Positions 46,195 to 57,200 of a stretch of DNA of 64,000 bases are shown in pieces. The position numbers and the translations under genes were made by a program. The stretch is from contig CM046307.1 in NCBI GenBank assembly GCA_025267735.1, positions 3,395,258 through 3,459,257 of the forward strand, read 5' to 3'. Source of the DNA: Mactra quadrangularis (lineage: Eukaryota; Mollusca; Bivalvia; Venerida; Mactridae). The notes beneath the pieces are model-generated. The model was not told the origin of the DNA, ran no database searches, and saw only the letters and a list, made by a program, of their open reading frames with translations. Position 1 is the first letter of the stretch. Each line of letters starts with the position of its first letter.

Positions 46195-46330
46195 TCTGAG
46201 CTAGTAGGATAAAGTTTCTTGCTCAAGGAAACAACGGGATAGGTTTTGGATGGGATTCGAACCAACGCGGAGCTGTTTATTTAATGATTGACATTCCAAC
46301 TTCTTAACCGCTCGGCCACGCACGCTCCAC
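46195..46330 (-). mobile_element. SINE with type II (Leu/Ser-like) tRNA head
   Basis: Minus strand: GTGGCCGAGCGGTTAAG (box A), a long variable region, GGTTCGAATCCCATCC (box B), then GTTTCCTTGAGCAAGAAAC. The TGGCCGAGYGG box A is characteristic of Leu/Ser tRNAs. The acceptor stem does not pair, so it is a SINE head and not a tRNA gene. Confidence 0.7.
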
Positions 46331-46697
46331 TAGCATTTTGTATTTTTATTAAGTAAGTCTAAATGAAACTTTCTTCCCTGTTGTAATGGACCTAGGCAAA
46401 TCTTTGTGTCATATGATGAAAGTACTACGACATTTTTTGATTATATATGTATATCAAATTGATTACATTGTATTTGAATTATTTGACATACTGTGAAACT
46501 GGTTCCGATGCTTGTGTAACTGTCTCAAGACATAGACCAATATATTTATAAATCTTAATATTCATGATGTTATTTCAAATGAAGTGCTAGACCAGGGTGA
46601 AAAGATTCATTTCAATAAGGTACCATGGATACCTTCTGCTAGTTGCCGTTCCGTTCTTTCGGCTACATACATTTTCTGTAGTACACCAAATGCAATA

Positions 46698-46883
46698 CAG
46701 TAAAACTCGGTTATAGCATACTCGCTGGGCCAAAGAAAAAAGGTATGTTATAACCGAGGTATGTTATATCCATGTAGCATACTAAGTATGTTACATACAA
46801 AATATGAAGAATGGACCAGGAAAAATGGTATGTTGTTACCGAGTGTATGTTATAACCGAGTATGTTATAACCAAGTTTTACTG
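46698..46883. mobile_element. 186-bp Tc1/mariner-pogo-like MITE
   Basis: Ends CAGTAAAACTCGGTTATA and the inverted TATAACCAAGTTTTACTG, flanked by TA on both sides. Internal GTTATAACCGAG motifs recur. CAGTAAAAC-type ends with TA duplication are typical of pogo/Tigger-like elements. Confidence 0.8.
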
Positions 46884-46984
46884 TATTTATATAATATTTA
46901 AATAATATAATAATACCGGTATATTGTGACAGACCCAGCGCTATTAAAACCTTCCCTAAGAAAAGATTGAAACAATATATCAAA

Positions 46985-47100
46985 TCATATATGTATACTT
47001 TGTAGTGCGTGAGTGCTCTACAGTATTTATTTGTATATATATTTTGTAAAGAGTTGTTATGCTCTTCAGCAATGGAGGAAATAAATAAATCAACAAACCC
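46985..47100 (+). mobile_element. CR1-like retroposon 3' tail
   Basis: TATGCTCTTCAGCAATGGAG followed by GAAATAAATAAATCAAC. The short body and repeated AAAT tail suggest a 5'-truncated LINE end. Confidence 0.45.
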
Positions 47101-48162
47101 AGAGGTTATAAATGTTTGATCGAAATCTAGGAAAATGGTTTATATGCAACAAATGTGAAATAAAATTATATTACTATCATTTTTAATAAGTTTTGTAAAG
47201 GAAAACCTGAGACATATCCAAATGCAATATATTTTTGAAAATAATGCTACATTGTGGTTTAATAAATTATTTTGCTGTCAGTGCGAGTTACATAAAGTTT
47301 GCTGCGTATGATTTATTAACAATATTATAACGTGAGTCTTTCATGCCATTGATCCATAATTGGTTACGTTGAGCTTGATATAAGGCAAATTTATAGTCAG
47401 ATTTCAATTAGAGATATTGCAGTACAAGCCGCAGCTGAGGTCCCGAAAGTTAAAAGTAGCTGAGAACGCATAGAGTTCAAATATTGCGTCTGGATTAGGT
47501 TCATAGTCGCTAGGGTTTCTTTTTTCCTGACATTTTTGTCAATTTTCTTCCTTGGTTATAGAAATGATCGTTTCTTTATTTAAAGGCGTTTAACACTTAC
47601 TGGTTAAGAAAATGGTCGTACATACTCGTTCATGAAACTCGTTCATACTTCTTCTTATACTTGGAAAACAGGAATATTTCTCCACGCATACACGTTCGTT
47701 CAGAGGATACCTTAAAACTACATAAAACTCTATGTTATATAATGGAGTCTCTCATTTAACTATATTTGGCAAACATTAAAATATTTACTTAAACTAGTCT
47801 GGACATAATGATATTCTAGATATTTCCAAGTTAGTAAGGCCGAGACTCGTATGCTTGAATTCGCGGGGCTTGGGTACACACACTATAAAAGTGAACTGCT
47901 TCATGACTGTGGGGGCCTTAGTAGATAGTGGCCCATCGTAGAGAGTGGCTCAATTCCAGGACTAAAAAAAGTTAGTTATAAATATCTAAGAAAAGAGTTT
48001 TGCATCAGTTATCTTATGACACCCTGACGTTGGAGTACATGTATTCTTTTTACAAACTGACCGTATGAACGTTTCAGTTTCGTTCAAAAGAATTTTGATG
48101 ATTTTTTCAATCTGATTTATATTGTATTACGGAACGTGTTAATGTTATGCTACGAGGGCCTG
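47101..48162. other. No gene recognised
   Basis: AT-rich spacer upstream of DMRT. Nothing supported. Confidence 0.4.
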
Positions 48163-48164
48163 TA

Positions 48165-49028
48165 CACTGAACAAAAGTTCTAACCGATCACTTTTCAAAT
48201 TTTGACTATTTCATAACGGGCCGATGGATCCTTATTAAATTTTGCAGAGGTGATTTTTGTGTCGTTTCCTACTGATTTGTTGAAAAAAAAAATTTGATAC
48301 GGTCCAATGCACTCAATCGGCGCACAGGGTGTGGTTTACACATTTTGACACGACATGTTCGTGTAGAGAGAGTAGTGAGTATTAAATTTCCCTTAGCATG
48401 AATCCTTGTTAACTTTATAAGTGAAAAAACACAAAATATTGCAAGAATTTTGATCCTGTCGGCGAGTTGTAACCTTTGTTCTTGGTTTTCGGCGTCAGTT
48501 AGAAACGACTCCGATCCCTTGCTACATGGTTCAAAGTCGCGATCTTCGAAAAGACCCGATTAAAGTGTCATGCAACTTGAAATAGGGATGAACACATTGA
48601 GAATAATAAAATTATAGCATTTTTCTTTTTCAACAATACTTTATCGATATTTTTTAAAGATGTGTCCATGGACAGCCACTCATTTGTTTGAAAAAGGCCC
48701 CAGCATTCAACATTCCATTGGCTACGCCGCGATCATGCATCGACATTCGTGCAATGTTTTATGTTTTTTCACTTATAAAGTTAACAAGGATTCATGCAAA
48801 GTGAAATTTAATACTCACTACTCTCTCTACACGAACACAGCGTGTCAAAATGTGTAAACCACACCCTGTGTGCCGATTGAGTGCATCGGACCGTATCAAA
48901 TTATTTTTTTCCACAAATCGGTAGAAAATGACACAAAAATCACCTCTGCAAAATTTACTAAGGATCCATTGGCCCGTTATAAAATAATCAAAATTTGAAA
49001 AGTGATCGGTTAGAACTTTTGTTCAGTG
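48165..49028. mobile_element. 864-bp MITE with about 270-bp inverted arms
   Basis: CACTGAACAAAAGTTCTAAC at the left is matched inverted at the right. Pairing continues through CACTCAATCGGC and GAATCCTTGTTAACTTTATAAG to about 48430 and from about 48765. TA flanks both ends (48163-48164, 49029-49030). The ORF 48660-48857 is in the right half and is not a gene. Confidence 0.88.
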
Positions 49029-49092
49029 TATGTTCAACGGTCTTACAAAGGAGTTAAGTCGTTAATCCTTATATATTGTATAGCTGTATTGT

Positions 49093-49192
49093 TAAATTTT
49101 ATTCAACTGTCAGCGGTGCATACCGCTGATTTAAATCGATTGTGAGTACAGACGTACTGATAGAGTAAATATATGCGCCACAATGTTTAATT
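49093..49192. mobile_element. MITE family P, copy 4, cut by a SINE
   Basis: ATTCAACTGTCAGCGGTGCA, then GCTGATTTAAATCG, GAGTACAGACGTACTG and ATATGCGCCAC. The right arm is interrupted at about 49187-49193 by SINE 49193-49500. Its end CAGTTGA resumes at 49505. Confidence 0.65.
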
Positions 49193-49500
49193 GTTTGTTT
49201 GGTTTAACGCCGTAGCAGCACATTCTATAGGTCACATAACGGCGGTCAGTCAACCTACTCACACCTCCTGGAAAGGCTAAATCTCTGAATATAGCTATTA
49301 AGCAAGCGCATACATTTGTACTTTCGTCAGTGACTGACAACTGTCCTACATAATTAAAAATCATGAGTAGGAGGGAGAATGGCCGTAGAAATAATTTCAT
49401 GACCAAGCTCCACGAAAGTATGTCTTACCCGGGAATCGAACCCACGACTCTCGATCAGTAGACTTGCAAGCTACCAACTGAGCTAGCCGAGCGGCTTTAC
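49193..49500 (-). mobile_element. SINE family B, full length
   Basis: Minus strand: head CCGCTCGGCTAGCTCAGTTGG (box A), GGGTTCGATTCCCGGG (box B), body TGGAGCTTGGTCATGAAAT, tail TGTGCTGCTACGGCGTTAAAC, then caaacaaacaatt. The best-preserved family B copy. The tRNA-like part resembles a plain type I tRNA. Confidence 0.85.
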
Positions 49501-49721
49501 TAACAGTTGACTATATAGATTTTAAAAACAGTATCGTTATTTATCTTACCTCGTACAGAATACTCGTTTTTCATTTGCCGAGAGCGGTCACGTGCTGACC
49601 ATGTATTATCCCATATTAGGTCAGTAGATTCTAATATCCAGTCAGTAACAAAATTTATAAATGATAGCGCTGACGAAACCTTATTTTTTTACTCCAAAAT
49701 TAATTCGGGTAAGATAAATTC

Positions 49722-49860
49722 GTTACACAGTCAGTTACTGACCGGATACGGTGTGATACCGGGTCAGTGAATAAATATTGGGCTCGAGCTACGCTCTCAC
49801 CCAATATTAATTTACTGACCCGGTATCACACCGTATCCGGTCAGTAACTGACTGTGTAAC
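49722..49860. repeat. Near-perfect palindrome, 61-bp arms
   Basis: Left arm 49722-49782 begins GTTACACAGTCAGTTACTGACC. The right arm 49800-49860 is its complement with very few differences. The spacer is 17 bp (ctcgagctacgctctca). Upstream 49575-49700 holds related but worn gtcagta motifs, so the palindrome may be the intact core of a larger foldback element. Confidence 0.9.
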
Positions 49861-50931
49861 TAATAATATTTAGTGATATTTAGGTTCGGCAGTACTGTTT
49901 CTCTGATGATGTCCAGTATAAATGTTAACAGTACAGTTTTTGTACATTGTATTCATTCGTTTAGATGCAATAATTCTATTAACTAAATCTATAGAATAAA
50001 CCCATCCACCGTAAAATATCTGCCAAACACATCGGGGGAAATTTTCAATTGAATTCAAACTGATATCTCTCCTGCGTCAACCATTTGTAATTAACAATGG
50101 TTAATCAATTGTTAGTCTTGAATACATCTCCGATATTGTGACAACTACCGTCTTCTAAAGGGTTATATTATTTCCCGTTATTCCATAGTTGCTGTTCAAA
50201 AATCACCGATGCAGATATTCGCGCCTGAAAATGATCGCCCATGTTATGTGATGCGTTAAGGTTACATGGAAATTCGGGACGAAGTGGACGAGGTACGAAA
50301 TGACGCGGAAACAAGAAATGGCTGTTATTGGCAACATATGATAATTAGTATCAGTGAATGGCATTCAATGTGTTCGCTTGGAAAATATTCAATAACTGAA
50401 GAAATTCGTCTTCCATTGATACACTCGAATAAATGCCAAACCATTCAATTTTATTTATAGCGGACATGAAAATTACTTTTTGATTCCAATGGCAATTTGT
50501 AGCTCTACGGAGAGATGGGTTTTTAATTTTGTCAGAAAATGTCCTTTTTTCTCGAGATTAAGTCTGGTATGGTGATAATATGTTCTGTTGGTTTTTGTTG
50601 GGCAAGTATTTATTTCTCTGATATGTTAACTGTTTAATTTTGTAATTCAATTCAATGAACACCAGTCAGGGAGAAAATAATATTTTCCCGCAGTAAAGAA
50701 AGAAAAGAAAAAAATCTTCTGAATAATACATTGTGTCTAAGAGAATTTATAAGAAACAAATTTAAAGACATGCTGTGTATAGAAATTTATTGAAAATGGT
50801 ACAAAATATAACAATACATGTGAATATAAATTACATTGTAATATGAAATATGTTCTTTCTTTCAATTTGAGAGAATACTTTTATTTAATAAAAAACGTAT
50901 ACATACATGTGATGACACAATATCAAAAACA
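49861..50931. other. No gene recognised
   Basis: AT-rich. ORFs 49870-50058 (minus) and 50266-50460 (plus) have no recognisable domain. Confidence 0.4.
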
Positions 50932-50933
50932 TA

Positions 50934-51528
50934 TGGTGGCTGATTTACGCCATGTCGTATAATCGTTTAACGTATTCGTCAAATCCACAGATTGTCGTAC
51001 CTTCGCATTTTCGTCTTTTTCTCTAATCTTTACAGCGAAAAAACATAAATGCAACAATACTACAAATAAAAGGTGTCGAGTTTTCGCCTTACATCTGTCG
51101 TATCTTCGTTTTATCGTTTTTTTCGGCACGAAAGCACGACAAATTCACAGTATGTCGTATCTTCGCATTTTCGTTTTTGTTTTCTAATCTTTGCAGCGAA
51201 AAAACGAAAATACGACAACATAAATGCAACAATATGAAAAATAAAATGTGCCCTTTTTTTCGCCTTAAATCTGTCGTATCTTCGTATTTTCGTTTCTTCT
51301 TTTTTAGTTTCTTCGCGTTCCAGATTTGCAAGCACATGCGCACATCAACAACACATATGCATAAACAAGAATTGAGGAATATAGCGATCACTATTGTATC
51401 TTTTTCACTATTTCTTTCTTTAAGTATGGAAATAAGGACCTACAGTACAGTACTGAAATACAAACACGAAGAAACGAAAATACGCGGCGAAGCCTACGTT
51501 AATACGACATGGCGTAAATCAGCCACCA
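50934..51528. mobile_element. 595-bp foldback MITE, 'TGGTGGCT' family, copy 2
   Basis: Ends TGGTGGCTGATTTACGCCATG and its complement, with TA on both sides (50932-50933, 51529-51530). The inside is built of alternating tcgtattttcg / cgaaaatacgac modules with TCTAATCTTTGCAGCGAAAA twice. The overlapping ORFs (50923-51548) are by-products. Confidence 0.85.
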
Positions 51529-51530
51529 TA

Positions 51531-53520
51531 AAAAACCTTAAGCGCTGAAAGGTTGATTTGCTTGCGTTACAAAGTTAGAATTAGATTTAATGGATTTTGA
51601 TTTACTCTTGTTACAATGACAGAGTAGAAATATCTTTGCCGCCAAAACTTTTAACTATGCAAATGTTATAATTTAAAAAAAAGAAATTGAAGGGACAGGA
51701 ATATAATGGTGAATGACATTACGAAAATTGGTCAGTATGTAAATTAAATATGAACGAATAATTTCCTAGACAAAAAGATTTTTTTTTGGGGGGGGGGGTA
51801 TCTGATGCATCATCTGATGCATTGAAGCAAAAGATGTAAGTCAAACTTTTTGCACGGTTGATTAAGACGCGAGCATGACAGGTTTGGTTAGGGCTCGATC
51901 CTGATTTAGGGAGGCATATCATATGGCGGTCACAACAAAACTTTATACAATCAGGAATGGAAATCCAAAGGTTGCAAGATATAGGGACAAGATTTTTAAT
52001 CCCTGAGTGCAACATTATGCTGGTGCAGTGGGTGTAATTTTTAACCTATGGATAAAAAACGCACGACCACACAGAGGAAGAGTTTAAGTGTTAATTTTCC
52101 ACTACCCCACCCACCTAGAAAAAAACAGTAGATATTTTTTAAGTGGGTTGCTTTTTTACTTTTACTGTGATTTTGTTTTAAACCTTCGAACTGTAATAAA
52201 CAATCATTTAGGCCGTTCCCTTGTTACTTTACACTATTGTATCTGAAATATTAATTATCCTTCAACAGAATTAACTATGAATCACAAATCCCATTTGAAT
52301 CATTCCTACAGAAGTCGAGACATTTAATCGTGTAATGATAATAAGGGACTGTTCTTAAGGCGATTTTCAGAACTTCGTGTAATGAAATTGGTCTTAATTG
52401 AATGTTTACGGGCACTACGTAAATCCCTTATTGTGTTTTGTGTACCAAAGGCAAGTATTTGTCTATTTGTAAATGAAGTTCTACTTATAACTCAATTTTG
52501 AATTATTTCATACAAGTTGAGAATCAACATTTCTGCTGAGTCTGGCTACTATTTTGAAATGAGGATAATATTTCCTGGGATGGAAAATACGAGGTAATCT
52601 TTGTTGAGTTTCGAACTATCTGCGGACTAGCGATGATAACTACAGCAACAAAGTAAGCGGTCAGTCTTACTAGGATGTTAAAATTTCGGTTAGAAATAAA
52701 ATTTAGTACTTAGTCATACATGTATATATATCAATTCATATTTCATGGCATGGTACAAGTACAGTGAGCAAAATGAAGGTAACATATACAGATAATAACA
52801 TTTATACATAAAATATTACATATATAAAACAGTCTATAAATTTGCATGTTTAGTAAAATGAGAATGATTAATACAGGTAGATCTTGTTGATAAGAAAATT
52901 TTAAAACAACATATAAGAGGTATCGTTGCACTTGATTGAATTATTGAAAACCATGTCGACTACATTGAAATACAGGGATGGCACAAAAAATGGAATTTAA
53001 TCCTTATTTCCAATGTGGTTCCTATAAAAAAATGATGAATACACCAGAATTCACCCGCAGGAGTGTATCTGGTTTTATATTGGGAAAAGAAAATTCGCAA
53101 AATCGTAAAATCGATGTTTGTTTTTTCTAGAAAAAATGACATGTCAAAGTGTGAATTGATTGGCTTCATGATGGGCTTCTGAAATCTGTGTTAGACATAC
53201 GCTTGATTAGTTTAAATATATTGTATTGTCTTATATAATTTGCACTAGTATGATACTACATTACAATACTGAGTATAAAATATCTACAAGTATTTATGGC
53301 AAAAGGATCTGACAACAAGTTATTGACAACTTAGAATTTTCCACTCCCAGATAATTTTCGTTCCATTACATTGTTATGTTTAGAGTTCTAGTTCAAGAAA
53401 AAAAAAGAAAAAAAAATGTAATTTGTTGACAGAAAGATGCCGGGAAATCGATTATTCATCCGAATAAGATTTTTTTAGAATACACTACGTAAATTGTAAG
53501 TCAAATCATTTAAGCAATTC
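51531..53520. other. No gene recognised
   Basis: AT-rich spacer. A poly(T)/poly(G) run is at 51778-51799. Minus-strand ORFs at 51719, 52743 and 52960 have no recognisable domain. Confidence 0.4.
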
Positions 53521-53522
53521 AT

Positions 53523-53995
53523 TTGTATTGTTAAAGTTTAGTCAACTGCCAAAGGTACATACATTAACCCCACTGATTTAAATACTTGATATATGATCGA
53601 TAATCCCCGTACATAAATATCGATATCTATGGTATCGTAAGTTAGAGTTTAGTGAGTTATAGTTTACTTATTTATTTTGTTGGGTTTAACACCATAGCAA
53701 CACATTGTATAGGTCATTTAACGTTGTCCAGCGCACCTAACTTAGCTTTCCTGGACACTTGTCTATAACCAGGCCTCACATACCCTTCTACAAGGCCAGA
53801 AACTTCTCCATAAATTGTTAAATTATCATGGAAGGGTATAACCTCTCCGGATGAATTTCGAACCCGTACCCCTCGGGAAATAGATTCTGATGCGCTACTA
53901 ACTGCTACTAACTGCGCTACCGACCCTGGTTTTAAACCGGTGAAGATACTTTATAAGCCACAGGCAGTTGAATAATATTTAAGAATAATTTAACA
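53523..53995. mobile_element. MITE family P, copy 5, split by a SINE
   Basis: Left arm TAGTCAACTGCCAAAGGTAC, then CCACTGATTTAAATAC (53540-53590). The right arm GCCACAGGCAGTTGAATAAT is at 53958-53980. Between them lies the inverted family A SINE 53672-53935. Confidence 0.7.
53672..53935 (-). mobile_element. SINE family A inside MITE, downstream of the SH2 gene stop
   Basis: Minus strand: GGTAGCGCAGTTAGTAG (box A), GGGTACGGGTTCGAAATTC (box B), GAAGGGTATGTGAGGCC, GGTTATAGACAAGTGTCCAGG, tail GTGCGCTGGACAACG and GTTGCTATGGTGTTAAACCC. Box A region has a short duplication (gctactaact twice). It is about 88 bp past the stop of the SH2-protein gene, so probably in its 3' UTR. Confidence 0.8.
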
Positions 53996-54022
53996 TTGGA
54001 ACATATTTTCCCATACACTTGA

Positions 54023-54248
54023 TTAATTGTCAGATATGTTGGAAGCACGAGAATTTCGCTGTGATTGTCTCAAAATAAGTTGTTTTTGTAGACGTAAATT
54101 GCCCATCTTGGCATCGTGTATACCTAGAGGCTTATAAGTATAATGCTCAACTAACTCTTGTATATCATCAAATACACACATCTTTGGATTTAAACCATAA
54201 TATTTATCTCTTTCAAATATCTTGAATTTATAAACTTGTCCCGTATAT
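54023..54248 (-). CDS. SH2 domain exon, C-terminal half, with stop
   Basis: Acceptor tttctttcag at 54249. Completes a split Thr codon, then YTGQVYKFKIFERDKYYGL, FDDIQELVEHYTYKPLG, and a short basic tail to TAA (54025-54023). 74 full codons. Not visible as an ORF from a Met. Confidence 0.75.
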
Positions 54249-57200
54249 CTGAAAGAAAAAACAATAAGAGAAAATCAAAGTTTGCTTTCACTAATGTTAT
54301 AGTCCGACAATATCAACTTGACCTTTATGCAAGAATATATAAAACTCAGTAAATCGAACTTTATCGGAAGCTTACGGCAAAATACACGTGCTTAGCAATT
54401 AAATTCGTTTTTAAAAGAATAAATATTTTGAAACTGTGCCACAACATTGCAGACTTACGTGATTCCTCATTAACAAATGAGTCCAAGATTAAAAGTACAA
54501 TAGCAAGCCATGATTACAAAATTGATTTATAGTCACATAAATGTAAGTTGTTATAAACACGTGTATAATCGTAAACACGCATACGGAAACTCACGATATA
54601 ATGTACGTGAAGCGTGTAATTATTATAATAAGGTAGTTCAAGCTCAGGTTAATATTGTCGGATTATACCATTATAAGTATTCATGGTCTGAACTGAGATT
54701 TGACCAAACGTCCACTCATGTCGTAGGCGAAAAAGCTAGATTTGTAGGAACTGTGGTCCAGTGGTAGGATGTACGCTTAGGAATTGAGAGGTCTTGGTCA
54801 CTGGGGGGCACTGCTGATTTCTTTGAACAAGAAATTTACGTACAATTATTCCTCTCCACCCAGCTGTAAAAATGGTATTGTCAGGGATCACCTGGCTGAA
54901 GGAGATTTCAATGATCAGAAGTAAACATACAAATTCTTTAATTCGGCTGAAAATGTATCTATAGAAGCAGGCCTTAGACTTTAACTTTAATTAGACTGAA
55001 GGCAAGGTAGTACAAGTGTCTCACTATAACATAGACATAAACATTTTAGTTATATTAGTTCGCTTGGACTACTACCTTATCGTTTGTATCACAATAAACA
55101 ACTTTGAAGCCGAATTAATTATTTCTATTAGCATCGATATTCTTATTTGCTACCAGCATAGACCCCTATAATCATGCTATCTGTAGCAATGGAGCAGAAT
55201 ATTGGTTCTACAGTTAAGTTCCGCAATTAGAACCATTTCAATCAATGGTCTTAACGGCACTAACATAAGGATATTTTTATTCAGTATTTGAAACAAAACA
55301 AAAAAGGACCGGGAAAAATATTCGAATATTCGAACATTTGGATCGTCACCGAATATTCGAATGTAGAAAAACGAATACGAATATTCGAAATTCTTAACAT
55401 AAAAATCGGCTTTTTCAAATTTTGTTATCACAATTGACTATTGCTGTTAATTCTTGTGAAGAAAAGTAAATCAAAACGCAAGACTCGATTAAGAATAAGA
55501 CGGAATGGCTTATCCAAATTAGTTTAAATTTTTTCATTGAAACTCAGGATTTTGGATATTCTATATAAACCAAATTCGTATGGTATTCAGATATAAAAAA
55601 TTGGACACGAAATCGTATTATGAAGCATAAATATACTTGGAATATTTTCTTACTTTATAAAAACGAATATTCGAATATATTCGAATATCAAAAACGAATA
55701 TTCGAACATCAAAATATGTATTGGTTCCCAGCCCTAATAGTATATTAAACATAAAAAACTACCAACACATACTATGTTTCTTATGGTTTACTTCAAGTTT
55801 TACGACGTTTCGCCATTCGAGGCCTTTTCATGTAATTTTCCCAGCCCTAAAACCCCAATCAAAATCCCATGATACATGTAAAACAACAACCAATGTGGTC
55901 CCCATGGCAGAACTGTACTGTAGTAAACTGTGTTTATCCACTACATGTACACACGTTGCTTCACTAGTGAAAGTTGGTACGCCTGCACCAAAAGATTAGG
56001 AAATACGATGAGACTATTAAAGTATTAATTGGTTTTAAAGGAGAGAACGAGAAAACACATTTCCGTTTTAGGAAATATATTCAATTAATCTTATGATGCA
56101 ACCGACTATTGTATATAATTTAAATTTATATTGCGATACTAAAACTCATTTTACCATACAAAGTTTCCATAATATAACAATACTCATGTGACAAGTATTA
56201 CTTAACTGCTAAGTATAGACACTTCAATAGTTTAATGGTACCCTTAAATAATTTTGTAATTGTATAATTATACAGTGCTTTAAAGTTGTTGACTGAAAGA
56301 ATTCGGTAAGACAAAATGTGCATTAAACTAAAAAATAAGTATGTTCTTACCAGTTTACACCTCTTTTTTAGCTCGAGTATGAACTTTGTTCATAAATTTA
56401 TCTTATATAATTAACTATCAATACATTACAGTTTCACAAATAATAAATTTATATTTAATGAAGGCCGATGGCAGGACTCGACAAATGTTTTTGAACAAAC
56501 TCGTCCTGCAGGACAAGCAGCTTTTTTCACTCGTCCTAGTACACGTCCTGTACTTCACTAAAGTAAAATACTATTTTAAAATTGTTAACATGTATGAAAC
56601 AGTAACATACATATTATATGTTGTATTTGGTAGTTCTATATTTATAGTGCATGTGGACGCAGTCACTGCTAGCTGTTTAATTTAACACTATGGGTGCAAA
56701 ACAATGGACTGGTCATAATATGACGACCATTTACAAACTAAAAGCACTCTAATCGATGTTTTCAGATCACTGTACAATAAGCAACAAGACCATTCATGAA
56801 CATACATAGACAAATACTTACTTACAACGAACAAACACATGCTTACAGTCTATTGATAAAACAAAATACAATTATAATTGTAATTATTTATTTATAAACA
56901 TCATAAAGTATTTTCATTATTTTCATCATCATCATCATCATCATTGTTATCATCATTATAATCATTATCTGTACACCAGTTAACAAAAAATCCGTAAATT
57001 ATCATGGACTACCGAAATTTACCGAATGGTCAAAACATCAACTTACGTCACAAAAACTGTGAATGGTGCATCAACGGAAGAAGAGTTTCGACGAACAATG
57101 AAACTGCCATCATCTGTAGCCAATAAGCTGTCTCTGATGATTGATTCACGTGCTGATTGAGGGACAGTGATGTCAACATATTCTCTGGAGTTTCTTGATA

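Noticed and set aside
46230..46325. tRNA-Leu/Ser gene
   Set aside because: Head is type II tRNA-like but acceptor-stem halves do not pair and the SINE core follows directly.
49430..49500. tRNA gene on the minus strand (good box A and box B)
   Set aside because: Box A and box B are good, but the sequence continues into the family B SINE body and tail seen in other copies, so it is the SINE head.
50923..51548. Cluster of Lys/Arg-rich ORFs on both strands
   Set aside because: By-products of cgaaaatacgac modules in the second TGGTGGCT-family MITE.
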